Assembly: GCA_000997355.1 (NCBI GenBank)
Contig: LCBS01000002.1
Coordinates: 11,144-54,983 of the forward strand
Origin: a candidate division WWE3 bacterium GW2011_GWB1_41_6
GTDB lineage: Bacteria > Patescibacteriota > WWE3 > UBA101185 > UBA10185
Length of the DNA: 43,840 bases
Reading direction: 5' to 3'
The notes beneath the pieces were generated by a model. That model searched no databases. It had not been told where the DNA came from and worked only from the letters and a program-made list of their open reading frames with translations. Made by a program: the position numbers and the translations under genes. Positions 8,974 to 18,447 of the stretch are shown here, in pieces; positions within the stretch are counted from its first letter, which is position 1; every line of letters starts with the position of its first letter.

Positions 8974-9756
8974 ATGCCAGGTAGAAACGGTATATCAGCT
9001 ACGGTGTTCTTTCCATTAACAAATTTAGAACATATCGTTTTTTTAGCGGAGAGAGCAGGGTTTGAGGGTATACAGATCATACCCGACAGAGTTGTGAATC
9101 CAAGAAAACTTTCCATGTATTCGGATAAAATCATATCCTGGGAAGGCCAGGCATGGCATCCCAGTACAGGAAACGATCGGTGGATTGGCGTGTTGAAAAG
9201 GAAATTAGGACTGGCTGACGATGATGAACCCGATATCACTTCTCAAATAATATTTGGCGACCGCGGCGATGTAAGCACTCGTCTCAGGGAAATGAGGCGG
9301 GTTCTGGACCCCAGTACGGAAATACGGCACACTCCTTCTCCACAAAAATTGTTCGAAATACTTCCGGAAGGAATGGACGCAAATCTCAGACTCGAAGAAA
9401 TTGTGTTCCCGGGTAGTGAGCAAAGACTAGTCATCGATACACACCATTTCTTTAGACGAAGCAAGGACAGAAGCAAAAAGAGGATCGGTAAAAATCTGAA
9501 CAGCCTTCTAACATTAATGGAAGAAGCAGGACACCAGATTGAACTGATCCATGTGCATCCGACGGTTAAAGACCAGGTACAACTAATGACTTCCGGTAGG
9601 TGGTCACTTACACCAATCCTGTATGAACTAGGATTGCTGGATGTTCCGTGGATCCTGGAGATGTTCCCGCCGTTTTTTATTACAGTGTTTGATGAAGTGT
9701 GGTTAATAAGATACCTGAATAAAATCAGGTCAAAGATCGTGACGGATTTTTCCTGA
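8974..9756 (+). CDS. Uncharacterised protein, possibly a xylose-isomerase-like/AP-endonuclease-type TIM barrel
   Basis: SD AAGGGAG before ATG; NLEHIVFLAERAGFEGIQIIPDR, LVIDTHHFF, IELIHVHP, ILEMFPP resemble TIM-barrel strand ends. Confidence 0.55.
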   Translation: MPGRNGISATVFFPLTNLEHIVFLAERAGFEGIQIIPDRVVNPRKLSMYSDKIISWEGQAWHPSTGNDRWIGVLKRKLGLADDDEPDITSQIIFGDRGDVSTRLREMRRVLDPSTEIRHTPSPQKLFEILPEGMDANLRLEEIVFPGSEQRLVIDTHHFFRRSKDRSKKRIGKNLNSLLTLMEEAGHQIELIHVHPTVKDQVQLMTSGRWSLTPILYELGLLDVPWILEMFPPFFITVFDEVWLIRYLNKIRSKIVTDFS

Positions 9757-9764
9757 CCAAATAC

Positions 9765-9803
9765 AACCGCTTGTGGTACAAAATACCCGGGCGGTTTTTA
9801 TTT
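9765..9803 (+). terminator. Rho-independent terminator downstream of 8974-9756
   Basis: AACCGC-TTGT-GGTA-CAAAA-TACC-CGG-GCGGTT followed by TTTATTTG. Confidence 0.7.
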
Positions 9804-9815
9804 GTACAAACCTTC

Positions 9816-10637
9816 TTATTGATTATGTGCAAACTCGCCTGTATTTATCCGCATATCTAATTCCTCGTCGTAGATCCATTTTCTACTGCACCTATCCTCA
9901 TAGTATCTAAGAAGATATATTCTGTAAAAAACTGATGCGGTATCCCATAATACTCCACGGACAGTTGGATCCAAAAATAATGGTTTATTCCTCTTAATCT
10001 TTGATTCCTCGGTAAAATTAAGGGTTATTTTTACGGGCGCTTCGAATATTCTATCAAACCCCAAGTGACGTGCTACGGCAAGCAGTTCTACGTCAAATGC
10101 AAATTCTTTAACCACAAGCCGAGGTAACACTCTCTCTAATAGTTCCCGCCTATATACTTTAAGCCCTGTTTGTGTGTCCTTGATCTTTAGCCCAAAAAGT
10201 ACCCACACGATCATTTGATAACCCCAACTGTACAATTTACGAAGCCTTGAATAATATTTTACTTTCGAAGCTGGATGCCTTTTACTTGCAACCATTATAT
10301 CCGCCTCATACCAGATCATTTGTTCAAGCATCATTGAGATACCGTTAGGATCGATCTCCATGCCCGCGTCGATAAACGCTACATACTCGCCAGTAGAACG
10401 TGCCATACCATATCTAACCGCGTACCCCTTTCCTTTGTTATTCTCGTATCCCAAAACCTTGATCTTCTTACAATCTGCTGCACTCGCCTCTTCATAGGTA
10501 TTATCCAAAAATCCATCCACTACCACTATCATCTCAAAATCGAATCTGGTACTGTTCATTACCGTACAGATCTTTTCGATGTCTTCTTTAATAGTTTTCT
10601 CTTGTTTGTACGCGGGAACGATTATGGAAACCAGCAT
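9816..10637 (-). CDS. GT2 glycosyltransferase, dolichyl/polyprenyl-phosphate hexosyltransferase-like
   Basis: MLVSIIVPAYKQEKTI, NNKGKGYAVRYGMARSTGEYVAFIDAGMEIDP, KDTQTGLKVYRRE. Confidence 0.88.
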   Translation of the reverse strand: MLVSIIVPAYKQEKTIKEDIEKICTVMNSTRFDFEMIVVVDGFLDNTYEEASAADCKKIKVLGYENNKGKGYAVRYGMARSTGEYVAFIDAGMEIDPNGISMMLEQMIWYEADIMVASKRHPASKVKYYSRLRKLYSWGYQMIVWVLFGLKIKDTQTGLKVYRRELLERVLPRLVVKEFAFDVELLAVARHLGFDRIFEAPVKITLNFTEESKIKRNKPLFLDPTVRGVLWDTASVFYRIYLLRYYEDRCSRKWIYDEELDMRINTGEFAHNQ

Positions 10638-11880
10638 GCTTTACATAATACAACAAAATAGTTACTAGTAGAAACACTGCAACAAAAAGATTTATTTTAA
10701 TGACATCGGTCAAGCTGTCGTGGAAATAATATATAAGGATATATTGTGCAATTACGGCAGGTATCTGGAGTAGGGCTACTTTTGTTTTATTGATGGCAAG
10801 AAGGAACATCACCATGAAATTGATCAGAACATACACGCCCACAAAAAGCGAAAATAACGGAATGTACGGAACAGACGGGAGGAATTTCTCTCCGAACATT
10901 ACACCTGCGATCAATCCCGGTAGTAATGTAAACACCACCACACCACCAACAACAAGTAGCAACTGAAGGGCCAGAAACTTTTTCAGCTTGCCTGTGTAAT
11001 CCTCTCCCTTTGAGTAAGCTTCGGAGATCTGAGGAAACATAACGACCACTACCGTTCCTGCTCCAAACAACAGCACTTTGCTTACCGTAACCGTACCTGC
11101 GTAGTAACCGGCAGATAACTCATCAAAATATTTTTTGACTAAGATGATATCCATATTGTTCATTAGTATCATCCCAAGGTTTACTAGCAGTACAGGAAGA
11201 CCGAACATAACGATCTTTTTATAAAAGACCTGCAAGCTTTCCTTATTATAATCAATAAAGTTCCTGCTTGTTAGTAATGTACTTAGCGCGTACATCAGAA
11301 CAACGCTCATTGCAATTCCCATAAACACACCGGGAAGGCCCAATCCTACAATAACCAGTATCACGGGAAACACAAAACGGAATAGCCCACCTAAAACGTT
11401 ATACAAAGCATACGCTTTGAAGCGTAGCAACCCTTGTAAATAAGCGGCCGGAACGATGAGTAAATAAGTAAGACCAAGGAATGGCCCAAAATAGTAAAAA
11501 AGATCTGCGTTCTGTATGTTGAAAAAATCAGCTATAGGTTGGTGGAACGATGCAAAAAATGCAGAAATAAGTACGGCAAAAACCAACGCGAAAAAGGATA
11601 GTTTCCAATACAATTGAGTCAGTTGGTCAAAGCGGTTCTTAGCTTTAAGTTCGGAGGCTAGCTTGATAAGTGACGTGCTGACAACCATTGCAGGCACACC
11701 GGCGATGCTTGCAAAGGCTAATAAGGCATTGAATGTCCCATAATCCGCCACAGTAAGCAAACGGCCTAATATAAACTGCAATAGATAGCTAAACACACTT
11801 GCGGTAAATATTCCAACAGTCACGATAAACGTCCCTATCAATACCTGATCTTTAGTTATAGTTTTAATTCTTTCGATCAT
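10588..11880 (-). CDS. Polysaccharide flippase (Wzx/PST, MATE-like)
   Basis: Start at MIERIKTITKDQVLIGTF; LLQFILGRLLTVADYGTFNALLAFASI signature; about 12 TM. Confidence 0.88.
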   Translation of the reverse strand: MIERIKTITKDQVLIGTFIVTVGIFTASVFSYLLQFILGRLLTVADYGTFNALLAFASIAGVPAMVVSTSLIKLASELKAKNRFDQLTQLYWKLSFFALVFAVLISAFFASFHQPIADFFNIQNADLFYYFGPFLGLTYLLIVPAAYLQGLLRFKAYALYNVLGGLFRFVFPVILVIVGLGLPGVFMGIAMSVVLMYALSTLLTSRNFIDYNKESLQVFYKKIVMFGLPVLLVNLGMILMNNMDIILVKKYFDELSAGYYAGTVTVSKVLLFGAGTVVVVMFPQISEAYSKGEDYTGKLKKFLALQLLLVVGGVVVFTLLPGLIAGVMFGEKFLPSVPYIPLFSLFVGVYVLINFMVMFLLAINKTKVALLQIPAVIAQYILIYYFHDSLTDVIKINLFVAVFLLVTILLYYVKHAGFHNRSRVQTRENY

Positions 11881-11914
11881 GGGATTTCTTATTTCAGTAT
11901 TTATTATAGAACAA

Positions 11915-13576
11915 TTAGAGGCTAACCTGTAGGGGAGTACGTTCGTAAACATTATAAATATCAACTCCTCTTAGTTTCACGGATTCCACCTTCGTCAGAT
12001 TAAATCTATCTTCACCAGCCGACTGGTCATCCCAAACCGGGTATACCAAAAAGTCAGCGATCTCCGCATGGTCCGACAGGTCGGATATCACTGCCCAAGC
12101 CCCGGTCCTACGGATGAATGGCCATATCTGTGTGTAGTACTTTTCCTGGAAACCTATCACTAACTTTCTATCATCACCGCCGGCGCCTGCAAACTCCTCG
12201 ATGGACTCCCCTTCTGCAAAATCCTCATATCCCCGATCAGTTTTAATCTCCTCAAAGTAAGAGGTTACTTCTTTTTGGCCGATCATCCACTTTGGTTCCA
12301 GGATAAATATCCCCCTCTTTAATCCACCAAGCAACGGATTATAGAAAGAAAAATAATCGGGGTGCAGACGGAGTATGGTAAATGCCGCGGGAAGTAACAC
12401 AATAAAACATAGTAGAAGTGCGGTGCGGCGGCTCTTAATGAACAAACCGGCCTTGTTACAAGCCCAATGATAAAAAAACGTCGAAACCAGGCCGAAACCC
12501 ATAATAGTGGGAAGTATATAGCGGTCAAGTTTCTTGGATGGAATGGTAATTTCTATCAAGTATAGGATCGAGAAAAGCAAGGTATAAAATATGAAGTTCT
12601 TTTTACCTTTATCAATATTCTTAAAAATGAAAAGTGCGCCGATCAAACCGATCACTATGTATACTGACGATCGGATCCCCAACACTACCAGATAGAAAGT
12701 AACACCAGGGTCATCTACCAGTCGACCGAAGAAGAACTGCTCGTGACCCCGCTCAACACCTATCGTAAAAATCCCCCGGTAAACAGCCCTTAATGCTTCC
12801 CCCGGATTGACCCACATGGCCGGCCAAAATAATACAAATAAAATCACAACGGACAGTAGCCACTTTGTATAATCAAAAAAAGTTAACGAAACTGCGGTCT
12901 TCAATGAACCCCTGTTGTGCCAATACCAGATAAGCATCATCAAACCTGTAAACATCACTAAATAAAGCGAGGAAGATTTAGTCAGAATAGAAAGCGCTGC
13001 AAACAATGCCGAAACATACATCCTGCTTTTATGATTGGTATCAAAAAGATAGTAATACAGCCATACGAACGACGCGATCATGAAAGTGGACATTAAACCT
13101 TCCAGATGTATGACCCGCGTAAGAGCAATGTAGAATGGTTCAAGAGAGATTAGAATAATGGCAGGAATAGCGTATTTCTTACCGAACAAGTTCCTGAGAA
13201 CGTAGAAAACAGAGGCAAGGGTAAAGCCAATCGCTATAACAATTACCAGCTTTTGAACAAAATTCAGTTCGAAAATTGTATTAATGTTGTCGTCAAGCGG
13301 AGGATGACCCCTGAAAATATCATAGTAAAAGTTATATATCTTTACTCCAAGGCTCCCCAGCCACATGAGTGTAACACCGGGGTGATACTTCTGGATTGTA
13401 AGCTCAAAATCCAGGTTAAAAATTCCGCTTCCAAAATCATAGATACGCGATTTCCATTTCCAAACATCCGTGTTGAACTCATCGTTTCCTAATGAGGGAA
13501 TACGTGACAGGACAAAAAGTATAAGTACAGTTATTTCGTATTTTAAGTTTGAAAAAAATCGTTTTATTGAGCTCAT
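11915..13576 (-). CDS. GT39/PMT-like multi-pass glycosyltransferase
   Basis: YHPGVTLMW...SLEPFYIALTRVIHLEG...IPSKKLDRYILP; hydrophobic; paralogous motifs with 14837-16417. Confidence 0.75.
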   Translation of the reverse strand: MSSIKRFFSNLKYEITVLILFVLSRIPSLGNDEFNTDVWKWKSRIYDFGSGIFNLDFELTIQKYHPGVTLMWLGSLGVKIYNFYYDIFRGHPPLDDNINTIFELNFVQKLVIVIAIGFTLASVFYVLRNLFGKKYAIPAIILISLEPFYIALTRVIHLEGLMSTFMIASFVWLYYYLFDTNHKSRMYVSALFAALSILTKSSSLYLVMFTGLMMLIWYWHNRGSLKTAVSLTFFDYTKWLLSVVILFVLFWPAMWVNPGEALRAVYRGIFTIGVERGHEQFFFGRLVDDPGVTFYLVVLGIRSSVYIVIGLIGALFIFKNIDKGKKNFIFYTLLFSILYLIEITIPSKKLDRYILPTIMGFGLVSTFFYHWACNKAGLFIKSRRTALLLCFIVLLPAAFTILRLHPDYFSFYNPLLGGLKRGIFILEPKWMIGQKEVTSYFEEIKTDRGYEDFAEGESIEEFAGAGGDDRKLVIGFQEKYYTQIWPFIRRTGAWAVISDLSDHAEIADFLVYPVWDDQSAGEDRFNLTKVESVKLRGVDIYNVYERTPLQVSL

Positions 13577-14856
13577 AGGTCCGGGTCCCCTCCAACAATC
13601 TTTGAATCTGGTCTCAATGGCACTACTTCCGTGAGGTCTATTATGTTCATAATAGCAAAATATAAAGGAATTATAAAAAAAATCAGCGTCAGGAGGAGGA
13701 TCAAAAATCTACCTAGACTCGAAAGTTTCGGTTTTAGGTATTCACCGGCCATCACTATAAAATACCCCGCTATAATTGCGACAAAAGGATACGTGATCAT
13801 ATAGTAATGGGAACGGTTCTTATAAAATCCCGAAATATAAAAGAAGAACAAAACTGAAGGTATAGCCAAGAATAATCTTCTAATAAGGTCCGGCGAACGT
13901 TTGCGTATTATCAGATCCTTTATTGTAGCAAGGAATACGATCCAATAACCCACAAGGAAAGTGTATCCTACGTCACTGGCAATTTTCTCCCACATTGAAG
14001 TAAAAAACCTGACAATCTGTTTATGGAACTCTACCTTTCCCACGTTCGTAAACTGCCAAAAAGCCCCTGTCGGACCATCCGTCCGTGAAAAAGTCTTATA
14101 ATCCAATAGTGCGTAAGGTGTTCCCAGTATAAATCCAAAAAACGAAGCCGCAGCCGCAAGGAACAAACTGTTAATACCTTCGAATGTTATATAACTTCCC
14201 TTTTCCTTATATATCCTCAAAAAATGCGCTAAAGGTACTAAAATAGCAGACAGCCCTCCGTTATATTTAGTAGAAGCAGCAAAACCGACGAACAAACCGG
14301 CAAGGATATAATCTTCCGTTCTAAACCGCTTAAAAATATTAGTAGAACAATACAAAGCCCAGCTTAAGAAAAATGTCATAGGCACGTCTATCAGCGCGTA
14401 GTGTGAGTGGCGTACGTGAAACGGCATTAAAGCCATTGCCAAGGCGGAAAAAAGCGCAATCTTTTTGTTAAACAGGTTTTTTGCGCTCAGATAGACTGGT
14501 AATATAGTTAATGCACCGATCGTGGCTGATAGTATCCTTGAGATAAGATAAAAAATAAGGTTATCGTTCCAGAAAAGCGGTATCCACTGGATTATCAATG
14601 TCCTATAACCCCAAGCCGCCGCGTAATCCCTGAACAAGGCAAATACCTTATAAATAAAGAAGTTCATGTAGATATACAAATGAGGCCAATCAAAATGCCC
14701 CGGGTTAAGATTAAATCTCATCGCTAAAGCCGCTCTAACGACCGCAGGCTCGTCAGGATGACGTATGACCGGAAAACTATGCTGGATCCCCGCAAGCCGC
14801 AGGAGCAAAGCTAATGCAAGTATGATAAGTAGCGGATTAATCCACTTTTTTGACAT
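13573..14856 (-). CDS. GT39/PMT-like multi-pass glycosyltransferase
   Basis: HSFPVIRHPDEPAVVRAALAMRF...MPFHVRHSHYALIDVPMTFFLSWALY...KYNGGLSAILVPLAHF. Confidence 0.82.
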   Translation of the reverse strand: MSKKWINPLLIILALALLLRLAGIQHSFPVIRHPDEPAVVRAALAMRFNLNPGHFDWPHLYIYMNFFIYKVFALFRDYAAAWGYRTLIIQWIPLFWNDNLIFYLISRILSATIGALTILPVYLSAKNLFNKKIALFSALAMALMPFHVRHSHYALIDVPMTFFLSWALYCSTNIFKRFRTEDYILAGLFVGFAASTKYNGGLSAILVPLAHFLRIYKEKGSYITFEGINSLFLAAAASFFGFILGTPYALLDYKTFSRTDGPTGAFWQFTNVGKVEFHKQIVRFFTSMWEKIASDVGYTFLVGYWIVFLATIKDLIIRKRSPDLIRRLFLAIPSVLFFFYISGFYKNRSHYYMITYPFVAIIAGYFIVMAGEYLKPKLSSLGRFLILLLTLIFFIIPLYFAIMNIIDLTEVVPLRPDSKIVGGDPDL

Positions 14857-16417
14857 AGATCCTCCAATACTCCAACCCGTTCATATAAACCGATTCATCT
14901 TTTTCAAAAACTGTACCACTCGTAAGGACCTTTTCAGGGATTTCCTCGTTGATACCTAAGATAAGCAGGTCATAATCACTTGACCCGTTGACGCGTATAT
15001 CAAAGATCCGTGAGTTCATATAAATAGCTCTCATTGGCTTGGTATCGATAAAACCAACCCTAGGATAATAGCCGTATTTTTCAATAATCTTTTCTTTGAG
15101 TTCCGGTATCCCAATACCAAACGGTTTTTGGGCGATTATTTTGTTCGCGTTGTCCGTTGAGCCGAACAACGGACTTGTATAAGTGAACTGGTAAGGATGG
15201 AACAAACAGGAACTTATTATTACGAGCAAAACCGCAAGTATCATTAACCGGTAAAAATAACGGATTCTGAACTGTTCGAAACCCAAAACCGCGCTTAAAG
15301 CCATGAATGGAAATAGTGGAAGCATGTACCTGTCAATCTTCTTACTCGGTACCGACATTACAAGCAGATAAGAAAAGAAGAACGCAAAAAGAAAGGTCCA
15401 TATTTTATCCTCCCGCAAACAAAGCAGCGCACTGCCCAATCGCATACTGTTAGCTTTAATGTTATTCCTTATCTTTATCACACATACGTATAACAGCAGA
15501 AGGATTCCCGCCCAAACGACAGGAGAAACTTTCATCAGCAGCACCAGCGGGTAGAACGAATAGCCTGCGTCACGCGTGTACTCACCTAATATTATCTGTC
15601 CATGCCCATCCCTGATACCAATTCTCTCGCCTTCCAAGAATATATCCTTTATTACTGACACCGGTTCAACCCAAAGCGCGGGGAACAACGCAAATATTGT
15701 TGCTACAAAAGGAAAGGCCAAACTTAAGAAATATTTTAATGCAGGTTTAAATCCTATCCTGTAGAAGACATAAGCACCGCCTGCTAATGAAGCAAAAAGT
15801 ATCCCGCCTACTCCGATGCTTTTTGTTAAGAATGCCAGGCCCATAAAAACTCCAGCCGAAGCGCCCATAACCCAGCGGAATTTTAGAAGGTTTAGATACG
15901 CTAACAGCAATCCGTTAAACAGGAACAAAGTAAAAAGTACATCCATATGAAGCAAGCGCGAGTTCCCGAGAAAAAACGGCTCGAAAGAAAATAGTGAAAC
16001 TACCGCGATGGAACGTACAAAACCCTTAAAACCATCCGAAACCCAAATTTTTGATAATAAATAAATAGTAATTATGGATAGAATCAACTGAACCACTACC
16101 AAAGCATATTTTGCGACAAAATGAAAAACAGAGAAATTGTAGTGATTGTAAGTACTTTCTTCCGGATATAACTGTTTTACGATTTCAACGGCGGGTCCTG
16201 CGATCCACATCAGAGTGACACCGGGGTGGTAATGCTGGTAGGTTTTTTCGAACTGCCCGGTCTTCAAACCGACAACGAATTGCTCGGATCTGTAGTGCCA
16301 GTTCACACCGTCCGGATTTATGGCATCAGTACCCAATCGGTCAATTCTTGTTATAAAAAAAACTAAAGTAAACAAAGATAAAAGTAACCAACAGTAGCGG
16401 CTGTTAAAGTTCGACAT
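14837..16417 (-). CDS. GT39/PMT-like multi-pass glycosyltransferase
   Basis: YHPGVTLMW...SFEPFFLGNSRLLHMDVLFTLF...VPSKKIDRYMLP. Confidence 0.78.
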   Translation of the reverse strand: MSNFNSRYCWLLLSLFTLVFFITRIDRLGTDAINPDGVNWHYRSEQFVVGLKTGQFEKTYQHYHPGVTLMWIAGPAVEIVKQLYPEESTYNHYNFSVFHFVAKYALVVVQLILSIITIYLLSKIWVSDGFKGFVRSIAVVSLFSFEPFFLGNSRLLHMDVLFTLFLFNGLLLAYLNLLKFRWVMGASAGVFMGLAFLTKSIGVGGILFASLAGGAYVFYRIGFKPALKYFLSLAFPFVATIFALFPALWVEPVSVIKDIFLEGERIGIRDGHGQIILGEYTRDAGYSFYPLVLLMKVSPVVWAGILLLLYVCVIKIRNNIKANSMRLGSALLCLREDKIWTFLFAFFFSYLLVMSVPSKKIDRYMLPLFPFMALSAVLGFEQFRIRYFYRLMILAVLLVIISSCLFHPYQFTYTSPLFGSTDNANKIIAQKPFGIGIPELKEKIIEKYGYYPRVGFIDTKPMRAIYMNSRIFDIRVNGSSDYDLLILGINEEIPEKVLTSGTVFEKDESVYMNGLEYWRIYVKKVD

Positions 16418-16452
16418 ACTAATAGAGTAATTGATTGGCGGTTTTTAATCAA
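16418..16452 (-). promoter_or_regulatory. Promoter TTGATT-N17-TACTCT, 6 nt before ATG of 14837-16417
   Basis: Minus strand TTGATT (16452-16447), TACTCT (16429-16424), attagt, ATG 16417. Confidence 0.45.
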
Positions 16453-16564
16453 ACGGTCAAGTTATACGTAAAGATCAAATTTTCCATTCCGAAAAATTTT
16501 ATACCGATGCTTCATAAGTGTGAGTTCGGGCAAACGGTTTTTAAGAACGAAAAATAAAAATCTT

Positions 16565-16604
16565 AGGGGGAGGTGTTGAACTATGCGTACTTCCCCCTCT
16601 TTTT
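16565..16604. terminator. Bidirectional terminator-like stem-loop between divergent genes
   Basis: AGGGGGAGGT-gttgaactatgcgt-ACTTCCCCCT (10 bp with one G-T wobble) followed by CTTTTTG on +, and AAGATTTTTATTTTT on -. Confidence 0.75.
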
Positions 16605-16610
16605 GCCTTG

Positions 16611-16627
16611 TGATAGTATAAGCAAGT
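16611..16627 (+). promoter_or_regulatory. Extended -10 (TGaTAGTAT) 8 nt before ATG of the LABN gene
   Basis: TG 16611-16612, TAGTAT 16614-16619, aagcaagt, ATG 16628. Confidence 0.45.
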
Positions 16628-16987
16628 ATGCTTCAACAGCTTCTTCAATTGATCCAAAAATTTTGGGATCCGTGGATAATATTCGGATTTGCTGCACAGT
16701 TCGTATTTTTCCTTAGATTTGCCGTGCAGTGGTGGGTTTCCGAAAAGAAAAAGGAAAGTGTCATACCCGTAGCATTTTGGTACTTAAGCCTGGTAGGGAC
16801 CGTAATGATACTCGCATACTCCATACGCCAGAAAGATATAGTCTTCATCACCGCGTCCATACTAAACGCAATGATATATATACGTAACCTGTCGCTTATT
16901 CACTCAAAGAAAAAGGCTGAAAAAATTGTAGTAAACCCGACTGACGGTAAGGTAGATAGTACCGTTATTGAATCGTCAAACGATTAG
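16628..16987 (+). CDS. Lipid A biosynthesis N-terminal (LABN) domain protein, stand-alone
   Basis: FAAQFVFFLRFAVQWWVSEKKKESVIPVAFWYLSLVGTVMILAYSIRQKDIVFITASILNAMIYIRNLSLI matches the LABN pattern. Confidence 0.85.
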   Translation: MLQQLLQLIQKFWDPWIIFGFAAQFVFFLRFAVQWWVSEKKKESVIPVAFWYLSLVGTVMILAYSIRQKDIVFITASILNAMIYIRNLSLIHSKKKAEKIVVNPTDGKVDSTVIESSND

Positions 16988-18447
16988 AACCTTTTTAAAA
17001 CGCTTAATTTCCTAAGCACGAATTGGAAATCCTCTTTATTGTAGAAACGGGCTATGTATGTTCCTGCTATATAAACACCTACCAAGACTATATATAAGGG
17101 TAATTTGATCCATATATTTTCTATGAACCCGATATAGGCTATCGCCAAACCTTCTACTAAAAGTAGAATATGGTCATGAGTTATGAACTTAAATTTCAGC
17201 CTGATTTGCGAAACTGAGATCAGAAGCGCGAAAGATAACAACGCGCCGACTACTAAACCGTAGGCCATAGCCTCAACACTTCCGAGATACATCCGCGCGG
17301 CAAAATAGAAAAGTGCAGTACCGGCTAATAGAACGATGAAACTTGCCACCATTTCTTTCACAAGCTTGGCGGGAATTATCACGCTGGATTTGATTATATT
17401 CACGAACGAATAAAACACGAACGCAAATACCAGGGGAAGTATCAGTGGCATGGACGGATCATATTTAGATCCCCCGACTGCAAGACGTACTATCTCAGGA
17501 GCCCAGAAAACCGCCGAACTTCCTGCAATAACAATAAATGCAAACAGTTTGTTGAAGTTCTGGGAAAATATTCCTTTAAATCCCTCTCTATCATGAACGT
17601 ACTTGTCCGAAAATACGGGTAAATTGACATCCGTTACCGCATCGGATACGTTCATCAGTTTTTTTGAGTAAAGAAGAGCGAATCCAAAATATCCTACAAT
17701 CTCAGCATCAACGCTCAGTCCGAGCAAATTAGGTCCGAGCTTTTCCCAGTTTGTGTAAATGATCTTTACAAGATAAATTCCGATACTAATAGAAAACAGC
17801 TCTCTGAATAACCTCTTGAAATCGTTCTTATCGGGAAGCTCCAACTCACCTCTCATTGGTTTGAATGCCAAATACGATAAGACAATCGTGGCAACAATAT
17901 TAAAACCAAGCAATGCGAAAAAATAACCGTTTACGCGGTACCGATATACAAGTGGAATATACAAAGCAACACTAACCAAGGCAATAAGCGCCTGGTACAG
18001 GAAAAGGTGCTTGAACCTCTTTGTTCCGGCGATCACCGAGTTCAATATACTTTGAAAACCCTGAAATAAAAGGACTACCGCGTAAAGTTTTAACGGAAAT
18101 GAGATTTCAGGGCTGCTGTATATATCTCCGGACAATTTATCGGAGTAGAAGAACAGGCCTATGGCTATTGGAATAGTAACGATATAACGGATTACTACTG
18201 AAGTTATAAAAATCTTAAAGATCTCCTTGTTATCTTTCGCCGCCGAAACTTCCCGCGTACTTGCGGATGCCAACCCCAAATGCTGATATATCCCAAGCGC
18301 CCCTCCAAGAGATACAGCCAGTTGCACCAAACCCCATTCCGGGACGGTAAGCAACCTGACGATAAAAAAGGATTGGATAATACCCAATGCCATCGCTGTA
18401 CCCCGGGATGCGAAGCTTATCACCTGCCATTTAGCAAGATCTCTCAT
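16984..18447 (-). CDS. Polysaccharide flippase (Wzx/PST-like)
   Basis: SFIVRLLTVPEWGLVQLAVSLGGALGIYQHLGLASASTREVSAAK; about 12 TM. Confidence 0.87.
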   Translation of the reverse strand: MRDLAKWQVISFASRGTAMALGIIQSFFIVRLLTVPEWGLVQLAVSLGGALGIYQHLGLASASTREVSAAKDNKEIFKIFITSVVIRYIVTIPIAIGLFFYSDKLSGDIYSSPEISFPLKLYAVVLLFQGFQSILNSVIAGTKRFKHLFLYQALIALVSVALYIPLVYRYRVNGYFFALLGFNIVATIVLSYLAFKPMRGELELPDKNDFKRLFRELFSISIGIYLVKIIYTNWEKLGPNLLGLSVDAEIVGYFGFALLYSKKLMNVSDAVTDVNLPVFSDKYVHDREGFKGIFSQNFNKLFAFIVIAGSSAVFWAPEIVRLAVGGSKYDPSMPLILPLVFAFVFYSFVNIIKSSVIIPAKLVKEMVASFIVLLAGTALFYFAARMYLGSVEAMAYGLVVGALLSFALLISVSQIRLKFKFITHDHILLLVEGLAIAYIGFIENIWIKLPLYIVLVGVYIAGTYIARFYNKEDFQFVLRKLSVLKRF

